From Cornus controversa (Eukaryota; Streptophyta; Magnoliopsida; Cornales; Cornaceae), in assembly GCA_026545225.1 (NCBI GenBank), contig CM048845.1, positions 32,106,501 through 32,170,500 of the forward strand: a DNA stretch of 64,000 nt, read 5' to 3'. The translations under genes were made by a program, and so were the position numbers. Positions within the stretch are counted from its first letter, which is position 1, and every line of letters starts with the position of its first letter. The notes beneath the pieces are model-generated. The model was not told the origin of the DNA, did not search any database, and was given only the letters and a program-made list of their open reading frames with translations. Positions 35,911 to 45,335 of the stretch are shown one piece after another.

Positions 35911-36277
35911 GCATCTCGATTGATCGAGATGTGCATCTCAATCAATCGAGATTTCGATTGATCAAAATCCCACTTCGATCAATCGAGATCAGCTTCGCTC
36001 AATCGAGATCTGCTTCGATGAATCGAGATTTTTCCTTCGATCAATCGAGACTTTACTTCGATTAATCGAGAATTTACTTCGATCAATCGAAATCCCATTT
36101 CGATTAATCAAAATTTCAATCGATCGAGGACCTATCGAAGTGCTATCGAAGAATACTACCTCTCGGGACTTTGGATTTGGCAAACTCTCTGCAATATCTC
36201 GATCAATCGAGACTGAAATCTCGATCAATCGAAATCTCGATTGATCGAGATCTTGGCTTCGATCAATTGAGATGCTC
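35911..36277 (-). repeat. TCGATCAATCGA motif cluster, pol-ORF2 spacer of B
   Basis: More than a dozen exact or slightly mutated copies of the 12-bp core TCGATCAATCGA or its inverse TCGATTGATCGA, often extended to ATCTCGATTGATCGAGAT, at about 20-30-bp spacing. The same motif fills 31939-32060 and 40697-40775 in B's LTRs and the matching places in A. The frame MSISIDRSQDLDQSRF... is a by-product of the repeat. Confidence 0.85.
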
Positions 36278-36444
36278 AAAAACAGCCAGCTTAAGTTCTG
36301 CTTTCATGGACTTGGATCTTTGGGACTTAGAAACTAAATTGCTTAGATATAAAATGTAACTTGGATTAAAGGGACATCATGGAAGCATGATAGCTACCAT
36401 GGCTACGCCACCTTACACGTCTATGGCATGACGTTCGAATCGGC

Positions 36445-39288
36445 TCACGAGTCAAAATATACGGGATCCGTCAAAGTGACGACATCCACGTATTCGGTGG
36501 TAACTTGGTCATCCACGCACATTTTTAAGTGCTGCCCGTTTACTTTGAACAACGATCCGTCTTTCAAGTCCTTCAATTCCACCGCTCCGTGGGGAGCGAC
36601 GGAATTAACCAACGGAGGAAAGGGTTCTCTAGGAACTCTCCAATTAGGCAAATCCATGACAGTAGTGACATCGAGCACTGAGTTGACTTCACATATGGAT
36701 TGCTCAATGTCAAAATCATTATAGTTGAAATGATTTAAGCATGCCTCTAGAGGATCCTTAGAATGAATAGAATGAAGTGCTTCTTGAATAAGGTCTTCCA
36801 CTACATCGACACAAAAGCACTCACTTTCATCTTCAGATGTGTGGTGGGAAGCATTGAAGATGTTCAAGCGGACTTTCATATTCCCGAAAGAGATGTCCAT
36901 CACTCCGGTACGGCAATTAACGCAAGTGTTTGCCGTGGCCAAAAATGGACGACCTAGAATGATAGGAATATGTCGATTTGGATTTTGAACTGGTTTCGTG
37001 TCAAGGACTATGAAGTCCACCGAAAAGTAGAATTTGTCCACTTGAATGATTACATCCTCAATTATGCCACGTGGTTGCTTCACCGAGCGGTCGGCAAGTT
37101 GCAACACAACTGTGGTATGCTTAAGTTCCCCCAAACCTAGTTGTTGGTAAACTGAGAATGGAAGCAAATTGACACTAGCCCCTAAATCAAGAAGTGCCTT
37201 TTCAAAAGATTGATTTTCGATGGTGCACGAAATGGTCGGAGCACCACCCGAATCTTTGAATTTAGGAGGGGCTTGGTGTTAGAAAACGGAGCTTATGTGC
37301 TCAGTTAGGAGGACTTTCTTAGGAACATTATTCCTAGATTTACGCTTTTGAGTGCACAAGTTCTTCAAGAATTTAGCATAGGAGGGAATTTGTCGAATAG
37401 CATCAAGGAGAGGGAGATTGATATTTACTTGTTTGAAGATCTCCATCATGTCTTGGATTTTCTCTCCTTGCTTCCCAAAATGAGAAGGTTCCTTCAATCT
37501 TTGAGGGAAAGGAACCGGAGGTTCAAAAGAAGTGTCAAGATTTGGAATTGATGACGACACAACTTCACTTGCCTTTCCTTTTGGATTTAATGGGATGTTA
37601 TGCACATTTGGATTTAACGGAAACAATTTTGGATTTAATTAGAATTCTTTTGGATTTTTGGGTTGCTCTTGGGATTCCTTTCTCTCTTCCTCCCCTACTT
37701 TGGAATTGATGATTTTACGACTCCTTAAGGTGGTGATTGATTGAACTTGCTCCGGAGGAGCATTACAAGATGAAGATGATGGATCTTTAATTATATGAAC
37801 ACCCTTAGGATTAGCCACCGGTTGACTCGGCAACTTACCTTCCTCCCTTCTATTTAGGGCATTGGCTAGTTGCCCGATTTGAGCTTCTAACCTAGCCATA
37901 GATTGAGCATTAGCTTCAAGCTTAGAGATTGATTGAGAGTGAGTTTGCAATAAGCGGGTATTAGCCTCAAGATTGCTTATCACTCTTTCTTCAAAGCCTT
38001 GGCTTCTCGGAGGAGGTGATGGTTGTTGGTAATTGGATCTTTGATGGTAAGGTTGAGGATTTGGCCTATATTGAGGCTGTTGAGATTGGGAATTGAAAGA
38101 ATTTTGCCCTTAAAAAGAGGGACTTGATTCTTGAGGTTTCCATGAAAAAGCCGGATGATTCTTATAACCAGGATTGTACGTATTTGAATATGGATCATTC
38201 ATTTGTTTAGAGTACAAGGCATTCGCTTGCTCTTGAGCATAATCGGGAGATTGCCCGACAATAGGACAATCTCGCACGAAATGTGAAGTACTATAGCAAA
38301 ACGAACATCCTTCCTGATTTTGAACAGGTTGGCTTGGAGTAGGCAGCCCATTTTTCATGATTAGGTCCATTTTTTAGGATAAGGCTTCTACTTGCATGGC
38401 AACCTCATCTAGCCGTGAAATTTCATGCACTCCTCTACAAGGTTGGGTGGCCTTCCCTTTCCTAGTAGAGGAGCGTTGAGCTGAATTGTTGCTTAGGGTT
38501 TGAAAAAGTTTTCATGCCTCATCGGGGCTTTTCAAAAGGTATCCACCTCCACATGCCGAGTCTATCATTTGTCTATGTTGCTCACTCACCCCATCGTAAA
38601 AACTTTGCACTAGCTGCCATTTTGGGACAGCATGATGCGGACAAGATTTAAGAAGATTTTTTAATCTCTCCCACGTCTCATGAAATTGTTCTTGATCAAT
38701 TTGGGTGAATTCGGTGATTGCTCTCCGAATATCACTCGTCTTTCCCATTGGGAAGTATATTTTTAAGAACTTTATTTGCATCTCCGCCCAAGAATGAATT
38801 AAGTTAGGTTCTAAAGAATTGAACCAACTTCTAGCTTTATCTTTTAGGGAGAAGGGAAACATACGCAGCTTTAGATCATCCTCCGTAAAGTGTGGTACAC
38901 GAATAGTGGAACACACAGAAAGGAAGTAATCTAAGTGTCGGTATGGATCCTCATTAGGGAGACCATGGAAGCTATTAAGAAGATTGATGGTGGAGGACTT
39001 TATTTCGAATTGATTTGCCGCTATATCCGGAAATTGAATACATGAAGGTACTTCAAATGTAGTCGAAAGGTAAAAGTCCATAGACAACTCTCCTTGAGGA
39101 GGTGGAGGTGGAGGTGGTTGTTCATGATTAAAAGGAGGTAGTCCGGGAGGTTGTCTCTCATTTGGGTCCATGTTTTCAGTCCTAGGCAATATAGGGTCCC
39201 TAGAGGTTCCTCTACGTTGTGTAAGTGTTCTTTCAAGTTCAATATTACACGGAAGCAAAGGAAGTGACAATGACCGTCTACCTAGCAT
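36445..39288 (-). pseudogene. gag-protease-integrase C-terminus fusion of element B
   Basis: A single frame of 948 codons including the stop, from ATG 39288 (MLGRRSLSLPLLPCN) to the stop at 36445, interrupted by five nonsense codons (near 38512, 38373, 38110, 37639 and 37279) but no frameshift. Domains: Pro-rich N-terminus; Athila gag core (ARSWFNSLEPN, CPHHAVPKWQLVQSFYDGVS); zinc knuckle CSFCYSTSHFVRDCP; protease active-site block LLDLGASVNLLPFSVYQQLG; IILGRPFLATANTCVNC; DPLEACLNHFNYNDFDIEQS. Near 36605 PREPFPPL joins directly to [19 protein letters not shown], the integrase end. RT, RNase H and most of integrase (about 2.8 kb in A) are deleted in frame. Each stop can be explained by a C-to-T or G-to-A change relative to A. 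Confidence 0.8.
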
Positions 39289-39552
39289 GCATTAATAGTA
39301 GAACAACACTTCAATACACAAAATAAACCATAATATATACAAAGAAAAATGAATGAACTCAAACCCACTAATTTTAGACCTTATACTCACAAAGGGTTCC
39401 AACTTCAATTCTTTTAGATGCCCGCTATGTGGTATACCTAAAATGAAGAAATTTGAGAAATAAGAACAAGATATATACAAAAAGAATGAAAGAATTTCTA
39501 GCCTAAGAATTAAACCACATTTAATCTTCCAATGGCGACAATTACACCGTAG
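39289..39552 (-). other. Leader between PBS and gag, element B
   Basis: Non-coding leader of about 260 bases between primer binding site and gag ATG; the corresponding leader in A is 62889-63149. It presumably holds the packaging signal. No start codon of note was seen. Confidence 0.4.
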
Positions 39553-39570
39553 TCCCCGGCAACGGCGCCA
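39553..39570 (-). other. tRNA-Asp primer binding site, element B
   Basis: The plus strand carries TCCCCGGCAACGGCGCCA, the 3' end of tRNA-Asp; the element's sense strand therefore reads TGGCGCCGTTGCCGGGGA, the standard Athila PBS. It lies six bases from the LTR edge. Confidence 0.9.
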
Positions 39571-39576
39571 AAATTT

Positions 39577-40961
39577 TGATGTGGCTAAACTCGGATTATA
39601 TTGTAAGCTTAATTTTGCCCTTTTTATCAAAATATAATTTAACCACTCGCAAGAGCACGAATCTTGGTAGATACGGTTCTATATAGAGGGTATCGATCCC
39701 ACGAGGACTAGTTGCAATTGTCTTAAAGAATGATTAATTGCACTTTAATCCTAAAAACAAGGTTTTGAGTTTTTGTTTATAAAACTATTCCATGAATGTA
39801 ATGACAATAAAATTAAAGAGTTTAAAGTTGGGAGAGAGAACTAGGGTTAGTTTTCACCACTAGCCATTCACATGTTCATAATTGTAGCAAGCATGGGATT
39901 CATAAATTAAATGCCTAACAATGTCATTAGGCTTGTGACCTCAATGACATATCAAAAGATCAATGTGTTTGTCCACCTATCATAATCCATCTTCAATAAG
40001 CATAGCTCTTCAACCTAACTAACTATCTAATTACCCTACTCTCTAAGTGAACCTACATGCATCCAAACTACCTTATCTTGGCATGGTTTATACAAACAAA
40101 CACAACACATTCATTTAAACACCATTATCTAGCCATCATTTGCACTTCTTGTGGAATATGCAAATGTTGTGCACTCAAATGACAAAATCTACTCTAAGAC
40201 AAGAATAAACTCAACATCAAATGAATATATAGAAGAAATGTATTAGTGTACATGATCACTAGGCTAAATAATCAACATTTAATTACAAATCCCCAAGTGC
40301 TACAAAAAGGAACAAGTTTACATGGCTAGGGGCTTCAACCACACCCTAGTAGAAGAGTTAGTTGCTCATGGTTGCCTTGCACTCTTCCATTGATGAAGGA
40401 GATGAAGCTTCTTGGTCTGGTTCAGCTTCTCCTCTTCCTCTCCCGAAGGTCTCTCCTTGGATAATATGATGTGTATTGAGAGATATATGAGATATGTGAC
40501 TTTTTGGTGCTTTAAGGCTTCCTTTTTCAACCTTGGGGCCCACCATATATATATATATATCAATATATATATCCATTATATCAAGAAGGTCCCCAAGGGT
40601 CTTGTTCAAGTCAGATAATCCCCCTAAGTCGTGCAAAAAGGGAGATTTTGTTGCAAGTGGGAGAGCAGGTGAGCAAGTGGGCAAGTGGCTTCTGCAGAAT
40701 CTCGATCAATCGAGATTGGATCTTGATCAATCGAGATCTCGATTGATCGAGATCAACATCTCGATTGATCGAGATGCCTTTGGCTGCATTTCTGATTTTT
40801 GTTCTTCAGCTGCAAATAGCCTCAAACTTTGCTCCTTTCACTACAAGACCTGCAATACCTCAAAAATACAAAAATACCGTAAACATATCTTGGTAATCAT
40901 AAAAATGGAACTAACATATGCAATAAAGAGGGTTCAAATGCATAGAATTGAACACTTATCA
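39577..40961 (-). repeat. 5' LTR of element B
   Basis: Matches 30822-32243 with few substitutions. The main difference is fewer TCGATCAATCGA copies (40697-40775), consistent with a contraction inside the motif array. The edge at 40961 is followed by ACTTG (40962-40966), the TSD partner. Confidence 0.9.
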
Positions 40962-40966
40962 ACTTG

Positions 40967-41250
40967 AAAATTTAAGATGATTAACCTGGATTTTATGTTG
41001 TTGATGATAATCATCAAGTGTAATTTCTTGTAATAGAATCACCAAATTGAAAAATTTAGAATTCTGGTTGATGTAGGAGTCAATGGAATCACCAAGTCTT
41101 CGAAAGCTCAAGTGTATGCATGTAGCTTGAAGAGAGCATTATAAAAATTTGGATAACCCTTTTTTATAGATGGGCGACCGATCCCCCTCAAGGCTAGGCG
41201 ATCTATCGCCCAGCTAATGCCTCTACCCAAAATAATTATGGTGGGGCGAT
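40967..41250 (-). other. Fragment of element C's post-pol spacer
   Basis: Host-element sequence between the insertions B and D. Its right part (41167-41250) holds motifs such as GGGCGACCGATCCCC, GGCGATCTATCGCCC and GGGGCGAT, which continue beyond D at 48233 (GCGATCGATCCTCC, GGGGCGATCAATCC). It ends with the D target copy GCGAT (41246-41250). Confidence 0.55.
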
Positions 41251-41258
41251 CGCCATTT

Positions 41259-42932
41259 TGTTCGACGTGCAAAACGTGATAAAATAATATGGAATAATGT
41301 CGTCGTTGTTTTACACCTCGACAAAAAAAGAATTTATAAAACCCTACAAATACTCTACTAAAATTAGTAAAGTGGTGAGTAGGGGTCGAACCCACAGAGA
41401 CTGCGTTGGTTTCGTTGTTAAGCTATCAAGATCTCTTCTAATTTAATTGAAAAAGAATTTATTTTGTTTTTAATTCTAAGGTGCTGAAATTAAATGAAAT
41501 GAAATACAAACATAAATAAATGATAGATAAAATTCAAGAGAGAGAAGTCTAGGGTCTTAACTTCACCACTAGCATCATACCATTGTCGATTGAAATTACT
41601 TTTGGGAAAATTCTATAATATGCATAAATCAGATTCATGGAACGATGAACATACAATTAAGGTCTAAGCAATAACCCATCTTCGGTTGGCACGAATCTTC
41701 TACCTAAACTAGGGTGTAGCACGACTCGTCTTTCCTAGGCATGGCCTATCAAAGTCCTTGTCTCATACACACATGTTCACAATGAAATCGTCAAGAGGAT
41801 ATATACAAACACTCACTAAGCTACAACCCATCTTCGGTTGGCACGAATCGTCTACCTAAACTAGGGTGTAGCACGACTCGTCTTCCCTAGGCATGAACTG
41901 TCAAAGTTATATGTTCATACATGCAATGAAAACTTGTTGTATAATTATCATTCATTTTTAATCTCTCATGGGAATGATTTGAGTTCAATCAAGATAAAAT
42001 ACCATCTAAGACAAGACAACATTAAATCAAGAATGATTATAAACATTTAAACAACCATAAATGCATATCTATGCAATTGTCACTTATTACACAAATGATA
42101 CAAAATAGTCCTCAAAATTATACAACTATATACATAAAAAGAATAATCCCCAAATATAACCCAATCAACAATGATACTTAGCTAGGGCTTCGTTAAACCC
42201 CTAGGATGAAGTTAGCTCCTCATGGCAGTTGTTGAAGCCTCTCTTTTCTTTCTGTCAATCGTCACGAATCGCCTCCGTCTTTTCTCTCTGCTCTCCCCCC
42301 TCCAGAATACCCTAGTTTTCTTCGTTTCATCGTTTTTACTTTGCGAAACCAAACCAACGGGACACCTAGCCTTCCCAAAGTGGCAAGTGCGCATAAGAAA
42401 ATGGCACTTGCTCCTCACAAAGTGGCATTTGCGCCCAAAAAGTGGCAGCTGCGCAAATAGGGCATAAAGTTGATGAAAACGTCCGTTTTAGGAAATTTTC
42501 GTGAAATATGAAATTGTGCAGAATTGAATTTCCTTCAACCCACGCGGAGTTTGGGTCGTTTTGACAATCGTGTACGGAGTTATGGTCTGAATACCAACAC
42601 GGGTCCAGGACTTTTTAGGCCTGAATTGGCCCAATCTTCAATGCGAATGGGCCCGTGCTCCTTTCCTTCATTTACATTTATTTGCAGCCCATTTCTTCAG
42701 TCCATTTAGTTTGGATCTTCAAGATAAAAATATCTCTCATGGGTCAAGCTTCAGTGATAACTAAATGAGTACCATTTGTAGCCCGATTTCACCATTATTA
42801 ATCAGAATTATCCTTCATCACCTGAAATTATAAAAAGATTAAAATTATTAATAAAAACATTAAAGAAATATTACTAAGACACTAATTCATATAATTTAGG
42901 GATACTGAATATGCAATATTCATTACTTATCA
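41259..42932 (-). repeat. Left LTR of element D (minus sense)
   Basis: Plus-strand edges TGTTCGACGT and ATTACTTATCA; followed on the right by the polypurine tract CACCCCCAAACTT (42933-42945). Landmarks: GGTGAGTAGGGGTCGAACCC near 41372. A duplicated block ACCCATCTTCGGTTGGCACGA occurs near 41666 and 41827. A four-unit 21-bp repeat around GTGGCANNTGCGC lies at 42377-42460. Confidence 0.85.
42377..42460 (-). repeat. 21-bp tandem repeat in D's LTR
   Basis: Four units, each starting AAAGTGGCA or AAAATGGCA, with TGGCA at 42381, 42402, 42423 and 42443, i.e. spacing 21, 21 and 20 bp. It is mirrored at 47032-47115 in the right LTR. Confidence 0.75.
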
Positions 42933-43445
42933 CACCCCCAAACTTACAAATTGCTAGTCTCTTAGCAATACAAAACTAAAAATGAAGTAAAATACTAAAC
43001 TATTTCCTCTTTCGTGGGAGATCCGATTGCATTTAGCATATGCAACAAGCCTTTTAAACCCCTAGGTTACCCCTAGTGGACGAGTAAAGTCTCGTGAGGG
43101 TTTCCAGAGATGTTACCCACAAACATGCCAAAATTTATGTTTCAAACATTAATCAAGGCGAAGACTACAAAATACAGTTAAAAGACTTGCATTCAAAAAT
43201 ACTTTCAAATCCCTAAATCCCATAATTCAAAACAATGGTTCTCACCCAAAATTTACATCAATCACAACTCAAAGAAACTAACTCTAGCCCCCTCATGAAA
43301 AGTGAACTAGCATTCATCAATGTGGTTTAACCCGGCCTTGAGTGAGCAATTATAAGTCCCTTCAATTTATTGGATCCCCTTATTGAATGTATCACTCAAA
43401 ACATGAATACATGCAAAAAATTTTTTTTTTTTTTTTTTTTTGATT

Positions 43446-43760
43446 TAGTTGTGCAATGCCCAGGTTTATTAGGCTTTCGAATTGATCCATGTAGCAAGTT
43501 TTCAGCCTGTGACTCCCAAACCAAATGGCTTTAGGGCACCAGGTTTCAAGATACCTCGAGGAACCTAATAACTCGAATCAAAACGGCCACAAACCATAGA
43601 CTAACCAATAACACAATGCCTAGGTTTATTAGGCTTTCGAATTGGTCCATGTAGCGAGCTTTCAGCCTGTGACTCCCAAACCAAATGGCTTTAGGGCACC
43701 AGGTTTCAAGATACCTCGAGGGACCTAATAACTCGAACCAAAACGGCCACAAACCATAAG
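43446..43760 (-). repeat. About 160-bp tandem duplication in D's 3' interior
   Basis: The block from GCAATGCCCAGGTTTATTAGG through CAAAACGGCCACAAACCATA is repeated once from about 43614 with a few substitutions. The pair is mirrored at 45740-46050 in the right arm. The frame beginning MWPFWFELLGPSRY over it appears in both arms but has no domain. Confidence 0.75.
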
Positions 43761-44164
43761 ATTATTATTTTTATTTTTATTTTTTATTTTTTTATTTTAT
43801 TATATATATATTTTTTAAGTATAGCATGTTTAAAATGTTTATTCTCAAGGGATACCGACTTATATTCAGCACACATAATTGATACTCAAAGCCAAGTACA
43901 AACCCCACTAACTCTACTAGTGTGCGTGTGAATTGTGAAAAGAACTAGAGTCAACCACTCCAAGTCATGTCAATGCAAATAACGACTTAAACCACTGCAT
44001 TCAAATCATAGTTTCTAGAAATTTTACACATACTCTACAATTGCAAGTCAAGAACCTACATAAAGTATTAAACTCTTGATTGGTGTTAAAACATCTAAAC
44101 TGAAAACAAAACAACCTAAAATAAATAAATAAATAAATAAATAAAACAAAAGTGTTCTTCCTTA

Positions 44165-44196
44165 CCCCCAAACTTGAATCACACATTGTCCTCAAT
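44165..44196 (-). other. Internal polypurine block of element D
   Basis: The sense strand reads CATTGAGGACAATGTG, then AAGTTTGGGGG, ending at 44165. This is the second purine block seen in all Athila copies here (33331 in B, 54143 in A). The inverted copy in the right arm begins exactly at the base after this tract. Confidence 0.6.
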
Positions 44197-44528
44197 GTGT
44201 AACAAAAATATAAAGCGTATGGTAAGTGATAGAACAATATTACCGTAGTGGTAGAATTGTAAAAATTTGGTAAAGCATTCACATGAATAAGGGTTGGCCA
44301 TCCCCCCAAACTTGGATGCAAGAACCTGTCATAAAAAACACAACTACACACCACGCATATTAAAAGGGAAAAAAAATAATAAAATAAATAAAAAGAATGC
44401 AACAAAATGAAAAACAAACACAAATAAAATTAAAACGAAGAAAAATCAACTCTAATAAAAGCAAAAATAAATAAAAATAAATGAAAAGAAAAACACACAC
44501 ATCCTAACTACTACTTTTGATGGAAGAT

Positions 44529-45041
44529 TCACCCTATACCACATCTCTTGAGAAGATCTAAAAGTGTCCCCCCTATTTTGTCCTCACTTTCTTGTGCCGG
44601 AATCCAAACAATTTTTAGGCACCTCTTATCTATATCAATGTGAGGTTTTAAGAAACATGAATCAATCGAATAAAATTCGACTAATTCAAGAAAACATGAC
44701 CCTTTAACTTGTTCTTGACTAATTTTCTCATTGATATCTAATTTGTCACTACCCAAGTCAAAAACAAAGGTAAAAGGTGGACTCTCATTAGGGCTTAAGT
44801 GATCACATTTAAGTTCTTCATGTAAAGTGTCGGAGTCCTGTATGAGTAATGACTCCATAATGGGGGCATGATCTAACTCAACTAGTTGTATTGATTCAAT
44901 ATTGGCCTTCCACGTTTGTGTGTCCATAAGAGGAACTGAATCCAATAAGGCATTTACCTCTTCACATGCAAACTCAGTATCAAAATCACAACCAAAATGA
45001 GCTAAACATGCTTTCAAAGGGTCTTCAAACTCAACCAGCAT
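44529..45041 (-). CDS. 170-codon Athila pol-linker ORF of element D
   Basis: An intact frame starting MLVEFEDPLKACLAHFGCDF and containing EEVNALLDSVPLMDTQTWKA. The first third aligns with the segment between protease and RT in other Athila copies (B: KDPLEACLNHFNYNDFDIEQ ... LDVTTVMDLPNWR). The rest is Asp/Glu/Leu-rich with no catalytic motif that I recognise. No gag, protease or RT is present in D. The PBS lies about 270 bases upstream, so this frame takes the place of gag. Whether it is translated is unknown. Confidence 0.45.
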   Translation of the reverse strand: MLVEFEDPLKACLAHFGCDFDTEFACEEVNALLDSVPLMDTQTWKANIESIQLVELDHAPIMESLLIQDSDTLHEELKCDHLSPNESPPFTFVFDLGSDKLDINEKISQEQVKGSCFLELVEFYSIDSCFLKPHIDIDKRCLKIVWIPAQESEDKIGGTLLDLLKRCGIG

Positions 45042-45314
45042 GTTTTCAAATAAAAGAGATAAACAAATTAAAATTAAATTAAAAATTTACAGCTAACCAT
45101 AAGTACAAAAATAACACAAGTGCATCAATTAAAATACAAAAACTCACAAGAGGTCCCAAAATTTCAGCTTCTTTCTTCCTGTGTAGTAGTTCCTGTGCCT
45201 AAATTTCAACACTCAAAACACCTAAAACAAATTAAAAACAGAATATATACAAGTCCTAAATTATAATTAAACTAGACTAAATCTTTAAACTTAACAACGC
45301 AATCATGATCGCAG

Positions 45315-45332
45315 TCCCCGGCAACGGCGCCA
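45315..45332 (-). other. tRNA-Asp primer binding site of element D
   Basis: Exact TCCCCGGCAACGGCGCCA on the plus strand. Three T follow, where a 5' LTR edge (TGTTCG) is expected; instead the inverted copy of the 3' interior starts (TAAGGAAGAAC). Confidence 0.9.
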
Positions 45333-45335
45333 TTT

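Larger units (their letters stand above)
30822..40961 (-). mobile_element. Element B: complete two-LTR Athila with RT-RNase H-INT deleted
   Basis: 10,140 bp with LTRs of 1,385 bp (5', 39577-40961) and 1,422 bp (3', 30822-32243), flanked by the TSD ACTTG at 30817-30821 and 40962-40966. It has a tRNA-Asp PBS, a gag-protease frame fused directly to the integrase C-terminus, a pol-ORF2 spacer full of TCGATCAATCGA motifs, ORF2, and a polypurine tract. Apart from motif-copy loss in the 5' LTR the LTRs are almost identical by eye, so insertion is recent. It lacks RT, RNase H and the integrase core, so it must have been mobilised in trans. It is inserted in element C. Confidence 0.9.

Noticed and set aside
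35989..36279. Frame with repeated SIDR/DQSR residues
   Set aside because: Direct translation of the TCGATCAATCGA motif array.
39553..39570. tRNA-Asp gene (also at 45315, 63150)
   Set aside because: Only the last 18 bases of the tRNA are matched and always next to an LTR edge, so they are primer binding sites.
41108..41395. Frame MGSTPTHHF... seen at both ends of the palindrome
   Set aside because: It is LTR sequence of element D read across its edge; the duplicate at 48096 is the inverted arm.
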